In this document: piece by piece, positions 8,871-16,483 of the stretch
Layout: every line of letters starts with the position of its first letter
Position numbering within the stretch: the first letter of the stretch is position 1
Assembly: GCA_002842035.1 (NCBI GenBank)
Contig: PHBP01000006.1
Location: 21,685-85,684 of the forward strand
Reading direction: 5' to 3'
DNA: 64,000 bases
Source of the DNA: Candidatus Cloacimonetes bacterium HGW-Cloacimonetes-2
GTDB taxonomy: Bacteria > Cloacimonadota > Cloacimonadia > Cloacimonadales > Cloacimonadaceae
Notes under the pieces: generated by a model
Seen by the model: the letters and a program-made list of their open reading frames with translations, nothing else
Told to the model about the DNA's origin: nothing
The model's database searches: none
Translations under genes and position numbers: made by a program

Positions 8871-9356
8871 TTACACTTGTTGGTTTAGGATGTCGATGGG
8901 AGGTATCGTAATATCCCATCTGTGATTGGTGGGCAAAAACCATAGCACGCGTGCCGCGCTTTGCTCGGCAGGGAGCTTGCTCTGGCTGCTCTCTTTGGGA
9001 TGCTCATCTTCGGAAATGCCAAATAGCATCCTTAAATTTATCTGTGAGGGCAGAGCGGAAAGGACAGCCTTGCCCCAGGCGAGGTATGCCTGCCTGCCTT
9101 CGTCGGTAAGCTCGACTGTAGTATTGGGCTTTTTACCGATCCAGGACTTGGTAAGGCGAATGTATCCACTCTGTTCCAATTTGCCGAGGTGCGAGGATAG
9201 ATTGCCCCAGCTCAGCTCGGTAAGCTCGGAAAGCTGTACACAATCGATTCTATCCAGATCGTTGAGAGCTTTTACGATCATCAGTCGTGCCGGATTGTGG
9301 ATCGCTATGTCCAGCGCCGCGATGTTCATTAGCTGATTATGCAGCATTTGGCTCAT
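8871..9356 (-). CDS. Winged-helix transcriptional regulator (HTH_34/MarR-ArsR-like)
   Basis: The 161-residue protein contains a winged-helix DNA-binding domain at about residues 18-90: HNPARLMIVKAL, a recognition helix region ELSWGNLSSHLGKLEQSGYI and a wing ending in TVELTDEGRQAYLAW. This matches the small HTH_34 type of regulators. The C-terminal ~60 residues have no known ligand domain. AGGAG precedes the ATG. Two inverted repeats lie in the upstream region (9396-9418 and 9430-9446), so autoregulation is plausible. The only gene clearly downstream in the unit is a possible 35-residue peptide. Its targets are unknown. Confidence 0.85.
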   Translation of the reverse strand: MSQMLHNQLMNIAALDIAIHNPARLMIVKALNDLDRIDCVQLSELTELSWGNLSSHLGKLEQSGYIRLTKSWIGKKPNTTVELTDEGRQAYLAWGKAVLSALPSQINLRMLFGISEDEHPKESSQSKLPAEQSAARVLWFLPTNHRWDITIPPIDILNQQV

Positions 9357-9395
9357 CTTTATCTCCTCATTTTTTATCAGTTCTTGTTTTCATTC

Positions 9396-9446
9396 GCATC
9401 AGCATTTCTATCTGATGCACACACAGAGCACTTTGCAAAACAAAGT
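9396..9446. promoter_or_regulatory. Two inverted repeats upstream of the winged-helix gene (candidate operators)
   Basis: Two perfect short palindromes occur in the leader of the minus-strand regulator. GCATCAG-9 nt-CTGATGC spans 9396-9418. ACTTTG-CAAAA-CAAAGT spans 9430-9446. A minus-strand TTGACA (plus coordinates 9453-9458) lies directly upstream, so the second palindrome falls where a -10 element would sit. That placement is what an autorepressor operator would show. No direct proof exists in the sequence. Confidence 0.45.
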
Positions 9447-9458
9447 ACTTTCTGTCAA

Positions 9459-9902
9459 GAAGTTTTTTTTAGTATTTTGTATATTTGTCGGTAAAGCTCT
9501 ATCACGATGCATTTTGCGTATGCACTACGATCAGGATATAGCAGCAGAAACTGAGGCACTGCGAGCATTCCGTTTCTACCTGTCACACACGTTGCCCGAT
9601 TCGCTGGCGCTCCGAGCTCAAGAATACTCCTTTATCTTTTTACTCCTTGTAAAAAATACCTCCCCTTTGAACTCCCTCGCAAAAGCCGTGCACTGCTCTG
9701 GTGATCCCCTTGTCGCCACTAGGGGATCACTAGGGGATCACTAGGGGATCACTAGGGGATCTCTAAAGAATTCAAAGAACAAGAAAGGGCATTCACCCAG
9801 AAATCAATCCCTGACAACAAGATGACTAAAATCTATAAATTCCTTGACGTTCTATCGCTCTCCAGAATCCTGTGTTTTAATGAAAAAAAACAGGTGAGTT
9901 CA
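9459..9902. other. Intergenic region between divergent genes
   Basis: About 440 bases without a supported gene. An open frame from 9415 to 9744 runs through it, but it overlaps the repeat and shows no ribosome site or family similarity. The region holds a structured repeat (9680-9765, listed separately) and a TTGACG box at 9844-9849 that may belong to the promoter of the hydrogenase operon. No good -10 is seen at the expected spacing. A T-rich stretch lies around 9460-9490. Confidence 0.5.
9680..9765 (+). repeat. Dispersed structured repeat, copy 1 (four 11-bp units)
   Basis: The sequence ACTAGGGGATC is repeated four times in perfect tandem at 9718-9761. It is preceded by CTGGTGATCCCC, which can pair with any of the GGGGATCA units, and by CTTGTCGCC. 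Three further copies with the same flanks occur at 20404, 39011 and 44209. This copy has the most units. It lies between a divergent regulator and the hydrogenase operon. Confidence 0.85.
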
Positions 9903-10250
9903 ATGACCTTACGCGAAATCGCAAGTCTTTTGGAAGCTGAATTATTAACTGCTGAGGCAGATTTGGACCGGCAGGTGCCCTGCGCATTTGCATCAGATTT
10001 GATCAGCGACATCCTGATGTGCACAAAGGAGCCGACCCTGCTTTTGACCGGGCTGGCAAACACTCAGGTGATCCGCTTATCCGATATGATCGATATATCG
10101 GGAATTGTCTTTGTGAGAGGCAAACAGCCGTCCCAGGAACTGATAGAAATGGCTTTGGAGAGAGGACTTCCCCTGCTCCGAACAAAGATGACGATGTACC
10201 GCTCCAGCGGTCTCTTATACAACGCCGGCTTGCGCAGTTGCAAGATCTAA
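9903..10250 (+). CDS. DRTGG-domain protein, first gene of the hydrogenase operon
   Basis: The 115-residue protein matches the DRTGG domain, found in phosphotransacetylase N-termini, in CBS-type regulators and next to [FeFe]-hydrogenase genes. It has alternating strands and helices with TGLANTQVIRLSDMIDISG and a VFVRGKQPSQE segment, then MALERGLPLLRTKMTMY. The ATG at 9903 follows AGGTGAG; the longer frame starting at 9822 has no ribosome site. Function is unproven. In hydrogenase operons it is assumed to be a ligand-binding regulatory module. A GHKL ATPase gene follows after 12 bases. Confidence 0.8.
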   Translation: MTLREIASLLEAELLTAEADLDRQVPCAFASDLISDILMCTKEPTLLLTGLANTQVIRLSDMIDISGIVFVRGKQPSQELIEMALERGLPLLRTKMTMYRSSGLLYNAGLRSCKI

Positions 10251-10262
10251 AGCGACCTACAA

Positions 10263-10754
10263 ATGGCTGAATACTGGAATATCGATCCCGCCAGGCAATC
10301 ACTGGTGGATGAATTCTTTGCCCAAAAACCTGAGCCGGAAGTCTCCCTGGATTTTAATATCCCGGAGAAGGACTTTAATAATGCCGGCAAAGGCAGTGCC
10401 GAGGTCAAAAATCTCCTGAAACGCCTGGGCATAGATCCCGAAATCCTGCGCAGAATCGCCGTTGCCTCCTATGAAGCGGAAATCAACGTCGCGGCTCACT
10501 CCGTGGGCGGTAAAATGATCTCAAATATCTACGACGATCTGATCCACATCCGTTTTGAGGATCACGGCCCCGGGATAGCGGATATTGAACAGGCAATGAT
10601 TCCCGGCTTTTCCACAGCGGATGACTTGGTGCGCGAAATGGGATTTGGCGCGGGTCTGGGCCTGCCCAATATCAAAAAGAACTCCGATATGCTGCATATA
10701 GATTCGGAGCGCGGGAAAAACACCGTATTGGAACTAATTGTGTTCTTCTCCTAG
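10263..10754 (+). CDS. GHKL-type ATP-binding protein (anti-sigma kinase-like)
   Basis: The 163-residue protein has the GHKL ATPase fold of RsbW/RsbT-type serine kinases. The N box is ASYEAEINVAAHS, the G1 box DHGPGI and the G2 box GFGAGLGLPNIKKN. There is no histidine-phosphorylation domain, so it is not a classical sensor kinase. Such proteins bind ATP and often act on an anti-sigma or partner protein. Directly after it comes a hydrogenase-like protein that lacks normal catalytic features, so together they may form a redox- or H2-responsive switch. That coupling is inference from context. Spacing to both neighbours is about 10 bases. Confidence 0.85.
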   Translation: MAEYWNIDPARQSLVDEFFAQKPEPEVSLDFNIPEKDFNNAGKGSAEVKNLLKRLGIDPEILRRIAVASYEAEINVAAHSVGGKMISNIYDDLIHIRFEDHGPGIADIEQAMIPGFSTADDLVREMGFGAGLGLPNIKKNSDMLHIDSERGKNTVLELIVFFS

Positions 10755-10762
10755 ATAGAATT

Positions 10763-12046
10763 ATGGCGGAACAAGAAAGTAAATATTTCCATGCTATACA
10801 GATACTTCCGGACAACTGCACCGGATGCACAGCCTGTGTAAGGGTCTGCCCTACCGAGGCAATCCGGGTGCGTGACCGTAAAGCTCAGATCGATCCCAAT
10901 CGCTGTATAGACTGCGGCAATTGCGTCACGATCTGCCAGTTTCACGCTATCATCCCGCGATCTGATCCGCTCGAGATCATCAATCGCTTCAAGTACAAAG
11001 TGGCAATCGTATCCAGCTCCTATGCCGGCCAGTTTACCGAGGATATCAGTTACAGTGCGGCAAAACAAGCTCTTTATGCCCTCGGCTTTGATGAGGTCGC
11101 GGAAGAAGCTATGGTGACGGATTTTATGATCAGCATGATTCGTGAGTATATCCGCTCCAATCGTGATAAACGGCCGATCCTCTCCTCCAATTGCCCCGCT
11201 GTGGTGCGCTTGATTCAGGTCAAGTATCCATCGCTCTTGCCAAATCTCTTTCACGAAGAAGCTCCCATGAGCATTCTGACCAGATTCCTGAGGGAAAAAA
11301 TCGCCAAAGAACGCGAGCTCAAAGATGAAGAGCTGGGTATTTTCCTGATCGTGCCCTGCGTGGCTCACGTCACCGCCGTCCACCAGCCGGAGGGAGCTTA
11401 CAAGCATTTGCAGGACGGAGCCTTCTCGATCGGTATGATCTATGGAAAAGTGCGCGAGCATATCAAAAACGCGGTGAACAATCCCACCGAGGTGGAAACC
11501 TTTAGCAAAGGGCTTACCTGGGCGCTATCCGGTGTGCAGGCAGAGCTGGTCGATACCGATGATATCCGGGCTTTATCGGTCAATGGTATCGAAAACGTAA
11601 TGGATATCCTTTCCCGGGTGGAGGATCACTATCTCGATCAATACGATTATATCGTGCTGCGCAGTTGTACAAACGGCTGCGTGGGCGGTTGCCTCAATGT
11701 GGAAAATCCCTTTGTGGCAATGAGCCGGATCAAGAAGATGATCAAGGAAGCACCCAGCCGCGACTTTGACGAGAGTCCGCTCAAAGAGCTGCACGAGGCA
11801 GGTGAATTTGATGTATCTCCGCTGGCTCCCCGCTCGATTATGGAGCTCGATAAGGATATCAAAAACGCCATCCAGAAGATGAAGAAGATCAACGAGTTTC
11901 TGATAATGCTGCCGGGACTCAATTGCAGCGCCTGCGGCAGCCCGACCTGCTATGCTCTTGCCGAAGATATCGTGCAGGGCAAAGCAACCATAGACGACTG
12001 TGTGGTGCTACTCAAGCGTCACAATATCGAAGACGAAGAAGATTAA
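10763..12046 (+). CDS. Hydrogenase-like iron-sulfur protein, probable sensory [FeFe]-hydrogenase paralogue
   Basis: The 427-residue protein has two N-terminal 4Fe-4S sites (Cys19/22/25/29 and 48/51/54/58), a [FeFe]-hydrogenase large-subunit domain and a C-terminal 4Fe-4S domain (Cys388/391/396 and 413, CxxCGxxxC type). The H-cluster loops are altered relative to HydA at 18524: loop 1 reads SSNCPAV (Cys144) instead of TSCSPGW, loop 2 is VPCVAHV (Cys199) without the usual lysine, and loop 3 is SCTNGCVGGC (Cys302, 306, 310). Similar proteins from thermophilic Firmicutes have been called sensory, low-activity hydrogenases. It sits between a GHKL ATPase and a DRTGG gene, which supports a signalling role. 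It could still be a redox protein without an H-cluster. Confidence 0.82.
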   Translation: MAEQESKYFHAIQILPDNCTGCTACVRVCPTEAIRVRDRKAQIDPNRCIDCGNCVTICQFHAIIPRSDPLEIINRFKYKVAIVSSSYAGQFTEDISYSAAKQALYALGFDEVAEEAMVTDFMISMIREYIRSNRDKRPILSSNCPAVVRLIQVKYPSLLPNLFHEEAPMSILTRFLREKIAKERELKDEELGIFLIVPCVAHVTAVHQPEGAYKHLQDGAFSIGMIYGKVREHIKNAVNNPTEVETFSKGLTWALSGVQAELVDTDDIRALSVNGIENVMDILSRVEDHYLDQYDYIVLRSCTNGCVGGCLNVENPFVAMSRIKKMIKEAPSRDFDESPLKELHEAGEFDVSPLAPRSIMELDKDIKNAIQKMKKINEFLIMLPGLNCSACGSPTCYALAEDIVQGKATIDDCVVLLKRHNIEDEED

Positions 12047-12063
12047 AGAATTAGGATAGGTTT

Positions 12064-12408
12064 ATGCCGATCAAATTGAAAGAATATCTCGAAGCAATCC
12101 AGGGACAAAGCCTCACTCCGGCTATCAGTTGCGAAGGTGTAGAGCTTGTTGGAGCTTATGTCTCCGATATGCTCTCGGACGTGATGGGCAGCGGTAAAGA
12201 AGGCCTGGCCTGGATCACCATTATGAAGCATTTGAATGTGATCGCGGTTGCCTCGATGACAGGCATCCCGGTGATTGTCTTTGCCAAAGGCAACGTGCCG
12301 GAAGCGGCTGTGATCGAAAAAGCCATCGAAGAGGAAATCTGCCTGGTGACCAGTCCACTGACCACCTTTGAACTGGCAGGCATCCTCTACAAACTGCTGG
12401 GACTCTGA
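12064..12408 (+). CDS. DRTGG-domain protein, second copy in operon
   Basis: The 114-residue protein is another DRTGG-like domain. It has VELVGAYVSDMLSDVMGSG near residue 25, the typical AVASMTGIPVIVFAKGN strand-turn in the middle and EEICLVTSPLTTFELAG at the end. It resembles the first protein of this operon in length and layout but is clearly diverged, so the pair may form a heteromeric regulator. No catalytic residues are apparent. GGATAGG lies upstream of the ATG. Function is unknown; the association with hydrogenase gene clusters is the only guide. Confidence 0.8.
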   Translation: MPIKLKEYLEAIQGQSLTPAISCEGVELVGAYVSDMLSDVMGSGKEGLAWITIMKHLNVIAVASMTGIPVIVFAKGNVPEAAVIEKAIEEEICLVTSPLTTFELAGILYKLLGL

Positions 12409-12420
12409 TCAGTTCAAATA

Positions 12421-13158
12421 ATGCGATGCTTCAGGGCCGATCTACATATTCACTCTGTGCTTTCACCCTGCGGGGGCTTGGAAATGTCGCCCCGGGATCT
12501 GGTGAATAGAGCGATGGAGCTGAAGCTGGATTGGATAGCGATCACGGATCACAATAGTATGGCAAATTGCCCGGCATACGAGAAAGTTGCACTGGCAGCA
12601 GGCTTGGCTTTTAGCTGGGGTGTCGAGATTCAGACCTCCGAAGAAATCCATCTGCTGGCGTATTTTGACGATTCAGCAGCAGCGCAAGCCTTTGATATGG
12701 AGCTTTACAATTCACTATTACCGCTTGAGAACGATGCGGAATTTTTTGGGGATCAAGTTGTTATTGACGAAAATGATGCGATCCTTAGAATGGAGAATCG
12801 TGCGCTGATAAATTCGTCCCTGTGGGACCTGAGCACAGCCTGCGAACAAGCAAGGGCTTTTGGTGCTTTTGTAATGCCGGCACACGTCGATGCCAAGGTC
12901 AATAGTGTCCTGAGTCAATTGGGTTTTATGCCCGAGGATCCGGTCTTTGAAGCTTTTGGTATTACCGCCCGGCTGGACATAGAGAAGTTTATTGGCCGCA
13001 ATCCGTGGTTTAGCGGTAAGAGCTTGGTGCGTTCCAGTGATGCCCATTATCTCGATGATCTGGGTAGCGGAAGCTCCCTCGTATATGCGAATGAGCCAAG
13101 CGTAAACGAATTGCGCCTTGCGGCACTTGGCCTTGATAATAGAAAGATTGAAGTATAA
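12421..13158 (+). CDS. PHP-domain metal-dependent phosphoesterase
   Basis: The 245-residue protein is a stand-alone PHP domain. Metal-binding residues are visible in ADLHIHSVLSPCGG (HxH), AITDHNS, GVEIQTSEEIHLL, MPAHVDA and the C-terminal SSDAHYLDDLG. Such enzymes hydrolyse phosphate esters, including nucleotides and 3'-phosphoadenosine phosphates in related proteins; the substrate here is unknown. PHP genes occur in the same position in other bifurcating-hydrogenase clusters, so it is probably part of this system. No strong ribosome site is present, and it may be coupled to the preceding gene 12 bases away. Confidence 0.88.
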   Translation: MRCFRADLHIHSVLSPCGGLEMSPRDLVNRAMELKLDWIAITDHNSMANCPAYEKVALAAGLAFSWGVEIQTSEEIHLLAYFDDSAAAQAFDMELYNSLLPLENDAEFFGDQVVIDENDAILRMENRALINSSLWDLSTACEQARAFGAFVMPAHVDAKVNSVLSQLGFMPEDPVFEAFGITARLDIEKFIGRNPWFSGKSLVRSSDAHYLDDLGSGSSLVYANEPSVNELRLAALGLDNRKIEV

Positions 13159-13179
13159 AAAAATAGACAAGGAGGAGAA

Positions 13180-13662
13180 ATGACTCCCTCGAACCAGTTT
13201 GACAACAAGCTCTTTGAGCAGCTGCACGCTGTGATCCAAGAGAAAAAGGATCTGCAGAATCCGGTGATCGAGATTCTGCGTATCGCCCAAGAGATCTTTG
13301 GCTATCTGCCAATCGAGGTCCAGGAATACATCGCCAAAGAGATGAACATCCCGGCCAGCAAGATCTATGGGATAGTTACTTTCTACAACTTCTTCTCGAT
13401 GAAGCCACGCGGAAAGTACATCGTAAACGTTTGCACCGGAACAGCCTGCTTTGTAAAAGGCGCACCCAAGCTGATCCAGATGCTGAGCGAACACCTTGGC
13501 ATCGAGATAGGCGGAACCACTCCTGATAACAGATTCACCATGACGGCAGTCCGCTGCGTTGGCGCTTGCTCCTTGGCACCGGTCTTTGTGATCGGCGAAG
13601 AGGCCTTTGGGCGTGTCGATACCAAGGACAAACTCGTAGCCATCCTGGAAAGGTTTAAGTAA
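13180..13662 (+). CDS. hydC: HydC/NuoE-like [2Fe-2S] subunit, copy 1
   Basis: The 160-residue protein is a thioredoxin-fold [2Fe-2S] subunit like NuoE of complex I and HydC of electron-bifurcating hydrogenase. The four cysteine ligands are in CTGTAC and CVGAC. The N-terminal helical part (VIEILRIAQEIFGYLP) and the segment KIYGIVTFYNFFS are typical. A strong AAGGAGGAG site precedes the ATG. It would pass electrons between the FMN subunit HydB and the catalytic subunit HydA. A second gene of the same type lies at 16484; which copy pairs with which HydB cannot be read from sequence alone. Confidence 0.93.
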   Translation: MTPSNQFDNKLFEQLHAVIQEKKDLQNPVIEILRIAQEIFGYLPIEVQEYIAKEMNIPASKIYGIVTFYNFFSMKPRGKYIVNVCTGTACFVKGAPKLIQMLSEHLGIEIGGTTPDNRFTMTAVRCVGACSLAPVFVIGEEAFGRVDTKDKLVAILERFK

Positions 13663-13674
13663 ACGGTTAAGATT

Positions 13675-14244
13675 ATGCAAGATATCTCATTGCACCTTCT
13701 GGACGTTATCGAGAATTCGGTTCGCGCCGGTGCAAAACAGATCAAAGTAAGGGTGATCCAAAACGGTCCGGATAACTATCTCCGGCTGATCATCGAGGAT
13801 GACGGTTGCGGGATGGATTCCCAGACTTTGGAGATGGCCCAGAATCCCTTTTACACCACCAAGGAAGAGCGTGAAAAGAAGGTCGGGCTGGGGATTCCTC
13901 TCTTCAAGCAAAACGCTGAAGCAAGCGGAGGAGCCTTCAAGATCGCAAGCGAACCGGGTTTTGGAACGGTTATGACAGTTGATTTCCAGCTTGATCATAT
14001 CGACAGAATGCCGCTCGGCAACCTTAAAGACACGCTATTGGGAGCCGTTGTCGGCCATCCCGAAGTGGATTTTTATCTCAATCTGATCTATCAAAGCGGT
14101 TGCTGCAAACAGAGCTTCCTCTTTGATACGGCTGCTATCAAGGAAGAGCTGGGAGATATCCCGCTCACCTACCCCGATGTAATCGAATACATCGATCAAT
14201 CACTATATGAAGGAATACTAAATACAAGGATGGAGGATGTCTGA
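13675..14244 (+). CDS. GHKL ATPase-domain protein, second copy in hydrogenase operon
   Basis: The 189-residue protein has a histidine-kinase-type ATPase domain without a dimerisation or receiver domain. The N box is LLDVIENSVRAGAKQI, the G1 box DDGCGMD and the G2 box KVGLGIPLFKQNAEASGG, followed by GFGTVMTVDF. The last ~70 residues are a separate small region with a CC pair (QSGCCKQSF). It differs from the first GHKL protein of the operon (10263), so this is not a simple duplication. Its role is unknown; proteins of this type recur beside hydB/hydC in hydrogenase clusters. Its stop overlaps the next ATG by one base. Confidence 0.85.
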   Translation: MQDISLHLLDVIENSVRAGAKQIKVRVIQNGPDNYLRLIIEDDGCGMDSQTLEMAQNPFYTTKEEREKKVGLGIPLFKQNAEASGGAFKIASEPGFGTVMTVDFQLDHIDRMPLGNLKDTLLGAVVGHPEVDFYLNLIYQSGCCKQSFLFDTAAIKEELGDIPLTYPDVIEYIDQSLYEGILNTRMEDV

Positions 14245-14609
14245 TGAAAACACTGGCAGACCTTAAGAAAATTCGAGAAAAAGCCCAGGAAGAAATGAAG
14301 CTTCGTGGCGGAAACGTTCGTATGAAGATCGTGGTTGGGATGGGAACATCCGGTATCGCCATGGGAGCACGTGAAGTTATGAAGACTTTCCTGGAGGAAA
14401 TCTCCAATCGCAGCCTGACTGATGTCTTAGTGACTCAAACAGGCGAAAAAGGGCTATCATCTATGGAACCTGTGGTTGATGTTATCGAAGATGGTAAAGA
14501 CAAGATTACCTACGGTAATATGAGCCCGGAAAAAGTTAAGAAAGTAGTAGTCGAGCACATCGTTAATGGCAGAATCGTCTCCGAATACGTAGTCGCGACC
14601 GGCAACTGA
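14244..14609 (+). CDS. Thioredoxin-fold ferredoxin homologue lacking all cysteines
   Basis: The 121-residue protein is clearly related to the small (2Fe-2S) ferredoxin-like protein found in hydrogenase operons. It shows MKIVVGMGTSGIAMGAREV, then DVLVTQTGEKGLSSMEPVV and the C-terminal VVEHIVNGRIVSEYV. In relatives as I know them, the cysteines fall in GMGTCGIAAGA and TGCIGLC; here those positions are Ser, Glu/Lys and Ser, and the protein contains no cysteine at all. It therefore cannot bind a normal [2Fe-2S] cluster. It may keep a structural or regulatory role in the complex. GGAGG overlaps the end of the previous gene and drives its translation. Confidence 0.85.
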   Translation: MKTLADLKKIREKAQEEMKLRGGNVRMKIVVGMGTSGIAMGAREVMKTFLEEISNRSLTDVLVTQTGEKGLSSMEPVVDVIEDGKDKITYGNMSPEKVKKVVVEHIVNGRIVSEYVVATGN

Positions 14610-14620
14610 GGGGGATGAGA

Positions 14621-16474
14621 ATGTCACTCAAACGTATCGACCTGCTGATCTGCTGTGGTTCCGGTTGTGTTTCCGCCGGCGCTCTCAAGATCAAAGAAAG
14701 GTTTTTTGAAGTCCTTGCCGAAAAAGGACTCACAAACGAGATCAATATCATCGAAACCGGTTGTATGGGACCCTGTGACTACGGTCCTGTTATGGTCATC
14801 TATCCCGAAGGTATCTTCTACAAGAAAGTTACTCCGGAAGATGTAGATGAGATTGTCTCCGAACACCTCGAGAAAGGACGCCCCGTAAAGCGTCTGATGC
14901 TGCAAGAAGAGGAACAAACCATCGCAGCACACAAAGACGTTCCTTTCTATCAGAAACAGATCAAAGTAGCTCTCGAGAACTGCGGTTACATCGATCCCGA
15001 AAGCTTGGATGAGTATATTGCCACCGGCGGTTATGAAGCCCTTGGCAAAGCCCTCACCGAGATGAAACCTCTCGATGTAATCGAAGTGATGAAAGCCTCC
15101 GGCCTGCGTGGTCGTGGTGGCGGTGGATTCCCCACTCATATCAAGTGGAAGATGGTCCACGATGCCAAGGCAGATCAAAAGTACTACATCTGCAATGGCG
15201 ACGAGGGTGATCCAGGTGCCTTTATGGACCGTTCCCTGCTGGAAGGTGATCCTCACAGGATCCTCGAAGGTATGATGATCGGTGCTTATGCTATGGGTGC
15301 CAGCAGAGGATTTCTTTACATACGTGCAGAATATCCTCTTGCTATCAAACGCATCAAGATGGCTATCGAGCAAGCTAAGGCTGTCGGCCTGATGGGCGAT
15401 AATATCTTTGGCACAGACTTTTGTTTTGATGCAGAAGTCCGCACAGGTGCCGGCGCTTTTGTCTGCGGTGAAGAGATGGCTCTGATCCACTCCATCGAAG
15501 GCAATCGCGGCAATCCTACACCCAAGCCTCCCTATCCCGCTGTCAGCGGTCTTTGGGGCAAACCTACGGTCGTGAACAATGTCGAGACACTGGGTAATAT
15601 CCCCACCATCCTGCGCAAAGGTGCAGAGTGGTTTGCCTCGATGGGTTCTGAGACCTCCAAAGGCACCAAGGTCTTCGCTCTCACGGGTGATATCAGAAAC
15701 ACAGGTCTGGTGGAAGTTCCAATGGGTATCACCCTGCGAGAACTGATCTTTGACGTGGGTGGCGGTATGATTGACGGTCGCAAGTTCAAGGCTGTCCAAT
15801 TGGGCGGACCTTCCGGCGGCTGCCTCACAGCAGAGCACCTTGATGTCCCCGTTGACTACGAGACTCTCAAAGAAAAGGGAGCAATGATGGGCTCCGGTGG
15901 CGTGATCGTAATGAACGACCAGAAGTGTATGGTCAATGTCGCCAAGTTCTTTATGGATTTCTGCGTGGATGAATCCTGCGGAAAGTGCTCTCCCTGCCGT
16001 ATTGGCTTGAAGCAGATGTATGAGATTCTTGCCCGCATCACGGATGGTGAAGGCAGAGAAGGCGATATAGAAGAGCTGCAGCGCCTCGGCGAAGCCATCA
16101 GCCGTCTCTCGCTGTGCGGTCTGGGACAAACTGCTCCCAATCCCGTGCTCAGCACGATTCGTTACTTCCGTAATGAATACGAAGCCCACATTCGCGACAA
16201 AGCCTGTGCTACAAAAGTCTGCCAGCCTCTGATGCACTTTGACATAGACAAAGAGAAGTGTATCGGCTGCTCGCTCTGTGCACGCAAGTGCCCGACCCAT
16301 TGCATCACAGGATCCCGCGAAGAAAAATATACCATCCACCAGTTGGATTGCGTTAAATGCGGCAATTGCCAGGACGTCTGCCCCGTGAAGGCTGTAAGCC
16401 GGATCCCGGGTATGCACCCCGAAGTAATCGCTCAGAAGGAAGCTGATAAAAAACGTCTCCAAGCCGAAGATTAA
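14621..16474 (+). CDS. hydB: HydB/NuoF-like NAD(P)H-binding flavoprotein subunit, copy 1 (with ferredoxin domains)
   Basis: The ~617-residue protein has four parts. First is a thioredoxin-like [2Fe-2S] domain (CCGSGC and GCMGPC). Second is the FMN/NAD(P)H core (GRGGGGFP and DEGDPGAFMDR). Third is the 4Fe-4S site (ESCGKCSPC with a downstream LCGLGQ cysteine). Last is a C-terminal pair of 4Fe-4S ferredoxin sites (CIGCSLCARKCP and CVKCGNCQDVCP). This is the domain set of HydB in trimeric electron-bifurcating hydrogenase. The ATG at 14621 gives six bases after GAGGGGG; the ATG at 14615 would be too close. It would take electrons from NADH and confurcate with ferredoxin towards HydA. Confidence 0.93.
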   Translation: MSLKRIDLLICCGSGCVSAGALKIKERFFEVLAEKGLTNEINIIETGCMGPCDYGPVMVIYPEGIFYKKVTPEDVDEIVSEHLEKGRPVKRLMLQEEEQTIAAHKDVPFYQKQIKVALENCGYIDPESLDEYIATGGYEALGKALTEMKPLDVIEVMKASGLRGRGGGGFPTHIKWKMVHDAKADQKYYICNGDEGDPGAFMDRSLLEGDPHRILEGMMIGAYAMGASRGFLYIRAEYPLAIKRIKMAIEQAKAVGLMGDNIFGTDFCFDAEVRTGAGAFVCGEEMALIHSIEGNRGNPTPKPPYPAVSGLWGKPTVVNNVETLGNIPTILRKGAEWFASMGSETSKGTKVFALTGDIRNTGLVEVPMGITLRELIFDVGGGMIDGRKFKAVQLGGPSGGCLTAEHLDVPVDYETLKEKGAMMGSGGVIVMNDQKCMVNVAKFFMDFCVDESCGKCSPCRIGLKQMYEILARITDGEGREGDIEELQRLGEAISRLSLCGLGQTAPNPVLSTIRYFRNEYEAHIRDKACATKVCQPLMHFDIDKEKCIGCSLCARKCPTHCITGSREEKYTIHQLDCVKCGNCQDVCPVKAVSRIPGMHPEVIAQKEADKKRLQAED

Positions 16475-16483
16475 GGAGTACTG

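Noticed and set aside
8871..8943. Longer minus-strand frame (63 codons from 8943) extending the small peptide
   Set aside because: The upstream part overlaps the regulator in another frame without a ribosome site. The start right after GGAGG at 8859 is better supported.
9415..9744. 110-codon open frame upstream of the hydrogenase operon
   Set aside because: It has no ribosome site, crosses candidate operators and runs into the 11-bp repeat. No family similarity was seen.
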